A stretch of DNA of 64,000 bases from Bacillota bacterium (GTDB lineage: Bacteria; Bacillota; Clostridia; Lachnospirales; Lachnospiraceae). The stretch lies in assembly GCA_023411215.1 (NCBI GenBank), contig JAEYOY010000058.1, positions 62,001 to 126,000 of the forward strand, read 5' to 3'. The notes under the pieces were generated by a model. That model worked only from the letters and a program-made list of their open reading frames with translations. It was not told where the DNA came from and searched no databases. Of the stretch, positions 1-6,977 are shown piece after piece. The position numbers and the translations under genes are program-made. The stretch's first letter is position 1. The number at the start of each line of letters is the position of its first letter.

Positions 1-381
1 CTGATAATTATAAGGGTCCGCCTGCAGAGCAATCGAAATTGCTGCCAGTACCAAATAGGGAGAAGAATGAAAGCCCTCATGCTTCATCGCATCATAAACG
101 CTAAGAACACTCTTAAACATCGGCTCTGGATCCGGCTGAAGAGACAGCATAACGGAGGACATAAAATTCGTTGTATCCTTAAACTGTGAAAAAACACCTG
201 TATTATCCTTGATAATCTTACGGCAGCGCTCGATTGCCTCGACATCCGCCTCTCGATTCTCCATGGTATATAGTAAAGCTCCGAGTCTTGTATTGATTGA
301 ATAATTCCAATTGAATTTCTTGCTTAGCACATTATAATTGTTGGCAAACAAATCACATTTATTCGCTAAGGACTCCCTCAT
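1..381 (-). CDS. DUF4003-like protein, N-terminal part (runs off left edge)
   Basis: An ATG at 381 opens 127 codons to the window edge with no stop, so the C-terminal part is missing. An AAGGTGG ribosome-binding site lies about 8 bases upstream. The visible protein is helical and charged, with FNWNY at residues 23-27 and PDPEPMF at 83-89. From memory this fits the Firmicutes DUF4003 family, whose function is unknown; that assignment is inference. The gene reads away from spoVG, which is also on the minus strand but separated by palindromes and a terminator, so the two are probably not one transcript. Confidence 0.6.
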   Translation of the reverse strand, partial: MRESLANKCDLFANNYNVLSKKFNWNYSINTRLGALLYTMENREADVEAIERCRKIIKDNTGVFSQFKDTTNFMSSVMLSLQPDPEPMFKSVLSVYDAMKHEGFHSSPYLVLAAISIALQADPYNYQ

Positions 382-704
382 CTTTATGATCCACCTTTAC
401 TTACTGATTATAAACCGAGTATATGCGATATTATTATAAGCTTTTTAACACTTGGTGGCAAGAACAAAGTGTCAGCTAGCTGACACTTACTTACGATGCT
501 TGCAAAGCAAGCATTGCCTGACTGCGGGTTGCGAACCAGCTACTTTCGAACGCATTTATGAATTTGTCCTCAGAGGTGGCGTCATCCCAAAGTGAACTTC
601 GTTCCCTTGCTCGAAGGGCTTTTTTTGTGTACTAAAGAACTTTCCTACCACACAAAAAAAGCAGCCCCATAGCTGCTTTTTTGGATTTTTTTAAACGTTT
701 CTTG
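382..704. other. Intergenic region with palindromes
   Basis: No gene was seen. It holds a perfect 22-bp palindrome at 467-488 (half-site AAGTGTCAGCT), a hairpin ATGCTTGC-AAA-GCAAGCAT at about 497-515, a weak CCCTT/AAGGG hairpin followed by seven T at 607-626, and the spoVG terminator at 655-682. Confidence 0.6.
655..682 (-). terminator. Rho-independent terminator of spoVG
   Basis: GCAGC (661-665) pairs with GCTGC (672-676) around the loop CCCATA. A-runs and T-runs flank the stem, so it is symmetric; it sits 23 bases past the spoVG stop. Confidence 0.85.
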
Positions 705-986
705 TTATTCTTCCTCTGTTTCTTCAGTCTCTAGAGCTGCAATCTCATACTTCTCGAGGATAATCTTTTGTATTTTATCTCTCGTGTCAGAATTGATTGG
801 ATGAGCAATATCGCGATACTCTCCGTCACCGGCTTTCCTGCTGGGCATAGCGATGAACAAGCCTTTATCGCCTTCAATGACCTTGATATCGTGAACCACG
901 AACTCGTTATCAAGTGTAATCGAAACAACAGCCTTCATCTTACCTTCCTTACTCACCTTTCGCACTCGTACATCGGTAATTTGCAT
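705..986 (-). CDS. spoVG: Septation/sporulation regulator SpoVG
   Basis: 93 residues, the normal size of SpoVG. It begins MQITDVRVRKV and contains the family stretch GLFIAMPSRK followed by DIAHPIN. SpoVG is a small nucleic-acid-binding protein affecting septum formation, sporulation and other post-exponential traits in Firmicutes. The C-terminus is acidic (ETEETEEE). An AAGGGGGA site precedes the ATG. The gene stands alone: it has its own terminator, and a 560-base gap separates it from the divergent murC. In Bacillus the promoter depends on sigma-H; a matching promoter was not resolved here. Confidence 0.97.
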   Translation of the reverse strand: MQITDVRVRKVSKEGKMKAVVSITLDNEFVVHDIKVIEGDKGLFIAMPSRKAGDGEYRDIAHPINSDTRDKIQKIILEKYEIAALETEETEEE

Positions 987-1546
987 GACATGGTCCCCCT
1001 TTTGTCGTTATTTATCGTTAGTTGTTTAGAAAAAGTTAGTTTAAACTAGATAATTTCACTTTTCCTTGTTACTAATAAAACTCGAAACCCTTTACTTTTA
1101 AAATTTGAACAATGGTTGATACTTCCATTATTATACCATAATGATTCTAGATTGTGAATAATATTTACGAAAAAACCCAAAATATCTATTTTTTTATAAC
1201 CTTTTCACGCCTTAACAGATCATTTCAAGATTAATATCTACGATTTCAAGGGTTTTTTCCTGCAAAGTACGCAACTAAATCATAAAAACAGAATATAATG
1301 ACTATGCCTCGCTTTACCAAACATAAATATTTATACACTCCAAAGATCATATTACGGTACATTATGCTATTATAAGTTTTGCTTCCCCAGGAAATAGTAT
1401 CGATGAGGGTTAAGGTTACGGATAAGGGTTACGGATAAGGAAGCATTTTAATATTGTAATTTAAGGAAAATGGGTTATAATAGCAGTTAGTAAAACTTCA
1501 CCATGATATATGCTAGTTATGAATAAATAAGAATAGGAAGTGTACT
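987..1546. other. spoVG-murC divergent intergenic region
   Basis: This AT-rich 560-bp gap has no convincing gene. It should carry the spoVG promoter (leftward) and carries the murC promoter (1454-1481). A perfect tandem duplication of the 13-mer GTTACGGATAAGG occupies 1415-1440, just upstream of the murC promoter. Confidence 0.6.
1454..1481 (+). promoter_or_regulatory. Likely sigma-A promoter of murC
   Basis: TTGTAA at 1454-1459 and TATAAT at 1476-1481 are 16 bases apart. The -10 lies 65 bases before the murC ATG. Confidence 0.6.
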
Positions 1547-2950
1547 ATGTACAAAATTGATTTTAATACGCCTTGCCGTATTCATTTTATCGGCATCGGC
1601 GGAATAAGCATGAGCGGATTTGCAGAGTATCTACATACCCTCGGTTTTAAAGTAAGCGGATCCGACAGCCACCAAAGTAAAATAACTGACCATCTCGAGG
1701 GACTTGGCATCAAGGTAGCCCTCGGCCAAAGGTCCTCTAACATCACCTCCGACATCGATGTTGTTGTATACACAGCCGCCATCCACGAGGATAACGAAGA
1801 ATTTCAGGAGGTTAAGCACAAAAACATCCCCATGCTGAACCGGGCGGAGATGATTGGCCAGCTGATGTTGAATTTTGAAGATGCAATTGCTGTATCCGGA
1901 ACCCACGGCAAGACTACAACTACCTCAATGCTCTCCCTTATCTTTTTGGAGTCCGCACTGGATCCCACTATCTCCGTTGGCGGAATTCTGGATGCCATCG
2001 GCGGAAATATACGTATGGGTAAATCAGAGCATTTTATCATCGAGGCCTGTGAGTATACAAACACCTTCCTGGAATTCAATCCAAATCGCGCCATTATACT
2101 TAATATTGATGCAGATCACCTTGACTTCTTCAAGGATCTGGAGGATATTCGTAATTCCTTCCACCTTTTTGCTGAGCGTCTTCCAAAGAATGGACAATTA
2201 TTCATTAACGGTGATATTGACCGGGTCGAGGAATTTACTAAGGATCTTCAATGTGAGGTTCTTACTTATGGTATCATTGACCCCGAATACCGTATCGGCG
2301 ATCGCTCCTATGACATTGCTGCAGATAAGATTGTTTTTAACGATCAGAGTATGGGTAGCTATGATTTATACTATAAGGGCAAATTCATCGACCGAATTAG
2401 CTTAAATGTTGTTGGTCTTCATAACCTATCCAATTCTATGCCTGCCATCGGTGTTGGCCTTGAATTAGGTATTTCTATTGACAAGATTAAGAGTGCTCTA
2501 CTGTCCTTTCATAATTCAAAGCGCCGCTTTGAATACAAGGGAGAGATTGGCGGCGTTACCGTGATAGATGACTATGCCCATCATCCGACTGAGGTTCAGG
2601 CCACTTTAAACGCTGCTATCAGGTATCCGCATAAAACCTTATGGTGTGTCTTCCAGCCTCATACCTATACCAGGATGAAGAAGCATCTGACTGAATTCGC
2701 CGAAGCCTTATCCCTTGCGGATAAGATTGTACTCGCGGATATCTATGCAGCCCGAGAGAAGGACCCTGGAGATATCTCCTCGAAAGATTTAGTACGGGAG
2801 CTTGAGAAATTAGGCAAAGAAGTGCACTATTTCCCTTGTTTTGATGACATTGAAAATTATTTATTACAAAATTGTATGAACGGTGACCTGTTGATAACTA
2901 TGGGCGCCGGAGACATCGTATCCGTGGGAGAAAATCTTCTAGGATTGTAG
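1547..2950 (+). CDS. murC: UDP-N-acetylmuramate--L-alanine ligase MurC
   Basis: 467 residues, the usual MurC length. It catalyses ATP-dependent addition of L-alanine to UDP-N-acetylmuramate, the first amino-acid step of cytoplasmic peptidoglycan precursor synthesis. The nucleotide-substrate domain opens with HFIGIGGISMSG (residues 13-24), the Mur ATP loop GTHGKTTTTS is at 118-127, DDYAHHP follows later, and the protein ends with MGAGDIVSVG. AGGAAG lies before the ATG at 1547. It appears monocistronic: a 514-base gap with DnaA boxes follows. Confidence 0.97.
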   Translation: MYKIDFNTPCRIHFIGIGGISMSGFAEYLHTLGFKVSGSDSHQSKITDHLEGLGIKVALGQRSSNITSDIDVVVYTAAIHEDNEEFQEVKHKNIPMLNRAEMIGQLMLNFEDAIAVSGTHGKTTTTSMLSLIFLESALDPTISVGGILDAIGGNIRMGKSEHFIIEACEYTNTFLEFNPNRAIILNIDADHLDFFKDLEDIRNSFHLFAERLPKNGQLFINGDIDRVEEFTKDLQCEVLTYGIIDPEYRIGDRSYDIAADKIVFNDQSMGSYDLYYKGKFIDRISLNVVGLHNLSNSMPAIGVGLELGISIDKIKSALLSFHNSKRRFEYKGEIGGVTVIDDYAHHPTEVQATLNAAIRYPHKTLWCVFQPHTYTRMKKHLTEFAEALSLADKIVLADIYAAREKDPGDISSKDLVRELEKLGKEVHYFPCFDDIENYLLQNCMNGDLLITMGAGDIVSVGENLLGL

Positions 2951-3007
2951 TTATCCACATTATCCACAGTATTATCAACAATTTATGTTGTTAAATGCTG
3001 TGGATAT
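2951..3007 (+). promoter_or_regulatory. DnaA-box cluster 1 (downstream of murC)
   Basis: Two perfect DnaA 9-mers TTATCCACA abut at 2951-2959 and 2960-2968. A one-mismatch TTATCAACA lies at 2972-2980, and an inverted one-mismatch box TGTGGATAT at 2999-3007. Confidence 0.7.
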
Positions 3008-3117
3008 TTTTTTCACAATTTTCTTTTCTACAATTATAGATTTTAGGCTTGAACTGTTCAGATATTAACTATATTCCCTAAGTTTATTACATATTTTTAC
3101 AAATTATTACCTCCTTT

Positions 3118-3144
3118 TCATCCACATTATCCACATTATCCACA
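3118..3144 (+). promoter_or_regulatory. DnaA-box cluster 2 (upstream of dnaD promoter)
   Basis: Three abutting 9-mers: TCATCCACA (one mismatch, 3118-3126), then perfect TTATCCACA at 3127-3135 and 3136-3144. The cluster ends 60 bases before the TATAAT of the dnaD operon. Confidence 0.7.
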
Positions 3145-3181
3145 ACCCCCAAAAACTCCACAAACCACTGAAAATAGGCTA

Positions 3182-3210
3182 TTTCCAACGCAAATTTTGT
3201 GTGCTATAAT
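3182..3210 (+). promoter_or_regulatory. Likely promoter of the dnaD operon
   Basis: TATAAT at 3205-3210 with an extended TGC just before it; a weak -35 (TTTCCA, 3182-3187) lies 17 bases upstream. The predicted leader is about 250 bases long. Confidence 0.55.
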
Positions 3211-3221
3211 GTGCACGATGA

Positions 3222-3337
3222 GCAGATTAGTCCGACGAAGTCAGGACATTTTCCGAGCTTGCTCGAGAAAAGGTCATGAATTCGACGGATGAGTGCAACG
3301 TGAACGAATATGCGTAGCATATGAGTTCCTAATCTGC
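3222..3337 (+). repeat. Hairpin element A1 (dnaD leader)
   Basis: Bounded by GCAGATTAG (3222-3230) and its inverse CTAATCTGC (3329-3337). Inside is a long imperfect hairpin whose arms start TCCGACGAA and end TTCGACGGA, followed by GATGAGTGCAACGTGAAC. Its first 72 bases are repeated almost exactly in element A2. Confidence 0.75.
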
Positions 3338-3343
3338 GACAAA

Positions 3344-3426
3344 GCAGATTAGTCCGACGAAGTCAGGACATTTTCCGAGCTTGCCAGGGAAAGGTCATGA
3401 ATTCGACGGATGAGTTCCTAATCTGC
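3344..3426 (+). repeat. Hairpin element A2 (dnaD leader)
   Basis: Second tandem copy: GCAGATTAG (3344-3352) to CTAATCTGC (3418-3426). The first 71 bases match A1 except for a few changes at the hairpin tip. It lacks the TGCAACGTGAAC part present in A1. Confidence 0.75.
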
Positions 3427-3464
3427 TCCTAAGTACTACAAGGGTAAAGAGAGGGGCCAAGCCT

Positions 3465-4544
3465 ATGAATAAGATTTCATTACATGCCGAAGGTATTTCT
3501 GACGTTACCATCGTTCCGAATACCTTCATTGACCAGTTTATGCCGTCTGCAAACGGCGCTTATGTTAAGGTTTATCTATATCTGTTACGTTGCTTCTCCG
3601 GCAATTGCCCCGAAGTGACGATATCCTCCATTGCCGACTATCTGGATAACACCGAAAAAGATATTATCAGGGCTTTAACCTATTGGGAAAAGCTTAATCT
3701 ACTGAAATTAACGCACAATGCACAGAAGGAAATCACAGCGATAGACCTTTTGACTATACATAGCACACAAACACTTCCAATGAGCACAGTTGACACTGAT
3801 ACCGAGATTGATGAGATCGCCGTCAGTATACATACCGAGACAAAGCCTGCCACCAGACATAGCTACTCTGCGGAAAAGATTGCACAATTGACTAATAATG
3901 ATGAGATAAAATGGGCCATGCATATCGTGGAGATCTATTTAGATCGCCCACTTAAGCCCATGGATCTTCAACTTATACTGTATCTTTATGAGGAGCTTCA
4001 CTTCTCGGCTGAATTGATCATGTATCTCTATGAATACTGCGTATCCAAGGGTAAGAAAAATGCTTCCTATATAGAGGCAGTAGCCCTGACCTGGGCGGAA
4101 GAAGGGATTGATACGGAGGAAAAAGCAAAGGAAGCAACTGCTACGTATAACGAGCATTACAATGCAGTGAATAAAGCCTTTGGTTTAAATCGTGCGCCCG
4201 GACAGATTGAACGACAATATATCACAAAATGGGTTGAGGTATTCGGCTTTTCTGACGATATCATTATTGAGGCTTGTAATCGTACCATCCTAAGAACACA
4301 AAAACCGGATTTCAAATATACCGATAAGATTCTTGAGACCTGGTATAAGAAGAACGCAAAGACCCTTACCGATATCGCCAGGTTGGATGAGGAATTCAGC
4401 AAAGCAAGTAAAAACCTTGATATGAACAAGGTCACTACAATGCCAAAGCCTGCCCAGAATAAATTCAATCAGTTTCCTCAGCGTACCTATTCAGCACAAG
4501 ACTATGCAGAGCTGGAGCGTAAGCTTCTAAACAAAGGCTTATAA
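3465..4544 (+). CDS. dnaD: DnaD-domain replication initiation protein
   Basis: 359 residues. DnaD-type proteins remodel DNA at the origin or at restart sites and help load the replicative helicase. An N-terminal winged-helix-like region (about 15-100) is followed by two DnaD/DnaB_2-type helical modules, roughly 145-215 (with YIEAVALTWAEEGI) and 248-300 (with FKYTDKILETWYKKN). The two-module form is common in Clostridia and may cover the roles of both DnaD and DnaB of Bacillus (inference). GAGAGGGG precedes the ATG. The helicase-loader ATPase follows after 15 bases, so the two form an operon. Confidence 0.9.
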   Translation: MNKISLHAEGISDVTIVPNTFIDQFMPSANGAYVKVYLYLLRCFSGNCPEVTISSIADYLDNTEKDIIRALTYWEKLNLLKLTHNAQKEITAIDLLTIHSTQTLPMSTVDTDTEIDEIAVSIHTETKPATRHSYSAEKIAQLTNNDEIKWAMHIVEIYLDRPLKPMDLQLILYLYEELHFSAELIMYLYEYCVSKGKKNASYIEAVALTWAEEGIDTEEKAKEATATYNEHYNAVNKAFGLNRAPGQIERQYITKWVEVFGFSDDIIIEACNRTILRTQKPDFKYTDKILETWYKKNAKTLTDIARLDEEFSKASKNLDMNKVTTMPKPAQNKFNQFPQRTYSAQDYAELERKLLNKGL

Positions 4545-4559
4545 AGGAGATCAAAGAAA

Positions 4560-5564
4560 ATGGCTCTAAAGAATGATCAATATAACCAGATTTTACGCGA
4601 ATATGACAGCCGTAGAATTTCTGATAAGCATGATTTGGACCGTCGTCTTTCCCACGCCTATGGCTTAATCCCAGAACTAAAGGTGTTGGAGGAAGAGATT
4701 ATCTCTCTCTCCGCCGAGAGCGGAAGGATGGCCCTTCGCGGAGATGATAGTGCTTTAAGTAATCTGAAGGAGAAGATTGCAGAGCTCAATGCTAGAAAAG
4801 CAAAGCTGCTCGTTAGGGAGGGTCTTCCTACCGATTATCTTCAGATGAAATACCAATGTAGCAAATGTCAGGATACCGGTTATATAGGGAAAATAAAATG
4901 CAATTGCTTCAAACAAGCAATTGCTGATTTAATGTATTCCGACTCAAATATCAGAGCAATCATAGCAAATGAGAACTTCAGTCAGTTCTCCTTCCGTTTT
5001 TATTCCGATGATTATATCGATGAATCTCTTGGTTTATCACCACTCTCCAATATGCAAAAGGTAGTTGCCGGTTGTAAGAGTTTCGTAAAACATTTTAATA
5101 AGAAGCATGACAATCTTCTTCTGCTCGGAAATACCGGTGTTGGAAAGACATTCTTGGCGAATTGCATTGCCAAAGAGCTTTTAGATCATGGCTATACGGT
5201 AATTTACCTGACCGCTTTCCGTCTGTTTGACATTCTCGAGAAACATAAATTCAGCAAGGATGAGGACAGTTCACTTGCAGCTTCCAATCAATTTGATTAC
5301 ATACTGGAATGTGATTTACTGATTATCGACGATCTGGGTACGGAGCTCAATAATTCCTTCACGAATTCCCAGCTCTATCTTATTATCAACGAACGGTTAC
5401 TTCGCCAAAAATCAACGATTATTTCCACGAATTTATCTCTTCCGAATATAAATACCACATATGGGGAACGTATATTTTCGAGGATTGTAAGCAGCTATAG
5501 TGTACAACGTATTATTGGAGAAGACATCCGTCTTCTCAAGGCAGTCAACCATATGGATTCATAA
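4560..5564 (+). CDS. DnaI/DnaC-like helicase loader ATPase
   Basis: 334 residues. A predicted coiled N-terminus is followed by a zinc-binding-like cluster CSKC...KCNC (100-116) and an AAA+ core with Walker A GNTGVGKT (190-197), Walker B LLIIDDLGTE and an arginine-rich sensor region near the end (ERIFSRIVSSY). Proteins of this plan load the DnaB/DnaC replicative helicase at the origin. AAAGGAGA precedes the ATG, 15 bases after the dnaD stop. Pairing with a DnaD protein supports primosome function over the similar transposon IstB ATPases; no transposase is nearby. Confidence 0.9.
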   Translation: MALKNDQYNQILREYDSRRISDKHDLDRRLSHAYGLIPELKVLEEEIISLSAESGRMALRGDDSALSNLKEKIAELNARKAKLLVREGLPTDYLQMKYQCSKCQDTGYIGKIKCNCFKQAIADLMYSDSNIRAIIANENFSQFSFRFYSDDYIDESLGLSPLSNMQKVVAGCKSFVKHFNKKHDNLLLLGNTGVGKTFLANCIAKELLDHGYTVIYLTAFRLFDILEKHKFSKDEDSSLAASNQFDYILECDLLIIDDLGTELNNSFTNSQLYLIINERLLRQKSTIISTNLSLPNINTTYGERIFSRIVSSYSVQRIIGEDIRLLKAVNHMDS

Positions 5565-5582
5565 GAAAAGCGGAAAAGTGGC

Positions 5583-5612
5583 TTGACTAATGAATTTGAT
5601 ATATGTTATAAC
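5583..5612 (+). promoter_or_regulatory. Likely sigma-A promoter of prs
   Basis: TTGACT at 5583-5588 and TATAAC at 5607-5612, 18 bases apart, 49 bases before the prs ATG. Confidence 0.65.
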
Positions 5613-5660
5613 TTTAATGGCTTTTGAAACCAATTCTTATTTTCATGGAGGGAACATCTA

Positions 5661-6878
5661 ATGTCAAAGCAACAGAAGATCGTAGAAACAATTCCTGTAG
5701 GACCGCTCGGTATAATCGCTCTTGAGAGCAGTAAAACCCTAGGACAACACGTAAATGACTATCTTGTTGAGTGGCGCAATTCGAGAGAAAGCGAACACAA
5801 AGGTACCATCGCATTTGCCGGATATCAAAGAGACTCTTATTTAATGAAGGCATGCTGTCCGAGATTCGGTACAGGTGAAGCAAAAGGACAGATTAAAGAA
5901 TCTGTGCGTGGCTCTGATTTATACCTTCTCGTTGACGTAACAAATTACAGTTTGACCTACTCCGTCTGCGGACATGAAAATCATATGTCACCTGATGATC
6001 ATTATCAGGATCTGAAGAGAATTATCGCAGCAGTTGGTGGTAAAGCCAGAAGAATTACAGTTATTATGCCTTACTTATATGAAGGCAGACAGCATAGAAG
6101 AAGCTCTAGAGAATCTCTGGACTGTGCACTAGCATTACAGGAGCTGACCAATATGGGCGTAGAAAGTATCATTACCTTCGACGCACACGACCCTAGAGTT
6201 CAGAATGCAATTCCTCTTAACAGCCTTGAGACGGTAGCTCCGAATTATCAGTTCATCAAAGCGATGCTTCATAATGTTCCGGATATCCGCTTAGATTCCG
6301 ATCATATGATGGTAATCAGCCCCGATGAAGGCGGTATGTCAAGAGCAGTATACTTTGCTAATGTTCTTGGTCTTGACATGGGTATGTTCTATAAGAGACG
6401 CGATTACACCAAGATTGTGAAGGGACGTAACCCTATCGTGGCTCATGAATTCCTGGGTACCGATATTGCCGGCAAAGACATACTGATTGTAGATGATATG
6501 ATCTCCTCCGGTGAAAGTATACTGGATGTTGCGACCGAATTAAAGAAGAGAAATGCGGGACGTATCTTTATCGCAGCAACCTTCGGACTCTTTACCAATG
6601 GATTTGATAAGCTGGACGAGGCTTATGAATCAGGAATGATTTACCGTGTACTTACAACCAACCTGATTTATCAGACACCCGATTTGTTATCCAAACCTTG
6701 GTATATTAATGTAGATATGAGTAAATATGTAGCTCTTATCATCGATACCCTCAATCATGATGAAAGCATCAGTGGTTTACTGAATCCGGTTGAAAGAATT
6801 CAGAACATCCTTAAGGAATATGATCAGGGAGGCAGAAAGTTAACCTCTCAAGATATTAAGAATAACATTGGAGACTAA
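5661..6878 (+). CDS. prs: Ribose-phosphate pyrophosphokinase (PRPP synthetase)
   Basis: 405 residues, longer than the usual ~315 of class I Prs. It makes PRPP from ribose 5-phosphate and ATP for purine, pyrimidine, histidine and NAD synthesis. MPYLYEGRQHRR (136-147) corresponds to the catalytic flexible region, FDAHD (173-177) to the metal/ATP site, and VDDMISSGES (277-286) is the PRPP-binding loop. The extra length is spread over both phosphoribosyltransferase-fold halves; I recall such long Prs forms in Clostridia but cannot verify. GGAGGGAA precedes the ATG. Own promoter and terminator, so monocistronic. Confidence 0.92.
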   Translation: MSKQQKIVETIPVGPLGIIALESSKTLGQHVNDYLVEWRNSRESEHKGTIAFAGYQRDSYLMKACCPRFGTGEAKGQIKESVRGSDLYLLVDVTNYSLTYSVCGHENHMSPDDHYQDLKRIIAAVGGKARRITVIMPYLYEGRQHRRSSRESLDCALALQELTNMGVESIITFDAHDPRVQNAIPLNSLETVAPNYQFIKAMLHNVPDIRLDSDHMMVISPDEGGMSRAVYFANVLGLDMGMFYKRRDYTKIVKGRNPIVAHEFLGTDIAGKDILIVDDMISSGESILDVATELKKRNAGRIFIAATFGLFTNGFDKLDEAYESGMIYRVLTTNLIYQTPDLLSKPWYINVDMSKYVALIIDTLNHDESISGLLNPVERIQNILKEYDQGGRKLTSQDIKNNIGD

Positions 6879-6911
6879 TACTTACCCAATATCATATATA
6901 TAAGAATACAG

Positions 6912-6959
6912 AAACGGACTATGGCAAAATACTAATTTATTTTCCACAGTCCGTTTTTA
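6912..6959 (+). terminator. Rho-independent terminator of prs
   Basis: AAACGGACT (6912-6920) pairs with AGTCCGTTT (6948-6956), followed by more T. It lies between prs and the convergent PBP gene. Confidence 0.75.
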
Positions 6960-6977
6960 TTACCCGTCCACTTCGAA

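Larger units (their letters stand above)
2951..3464. other. murC-dnaD intergenic and dnaD leader region
   Basis: Contains two DnaA-box clusters (2951-3007, 3118-3144) separated by an AT-rich stretch, the probable dnaD promoter (-10 at 3205-3210) and two tandem hairpin elements (3222-3337, 3344-3426) that would lie in the dnaD leader RNA. No protein gene seen. Confidence 0.7.

Noticed and set aside
607..626. CCCTT/AAGGG hairpin plus seven T as a plus-strand terminator
   Set aside because: The stem has only five pairs and no plus-strand gene precedes it.
2951..3464. Region as a chromosomal origin (oriC)
   Set aside because: DnaA boxes and AT-rich DNA are present, but no dnaA, dnaN, recF or rpmH gene is adjacent. 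A regulatory or titration site is the safer reading.
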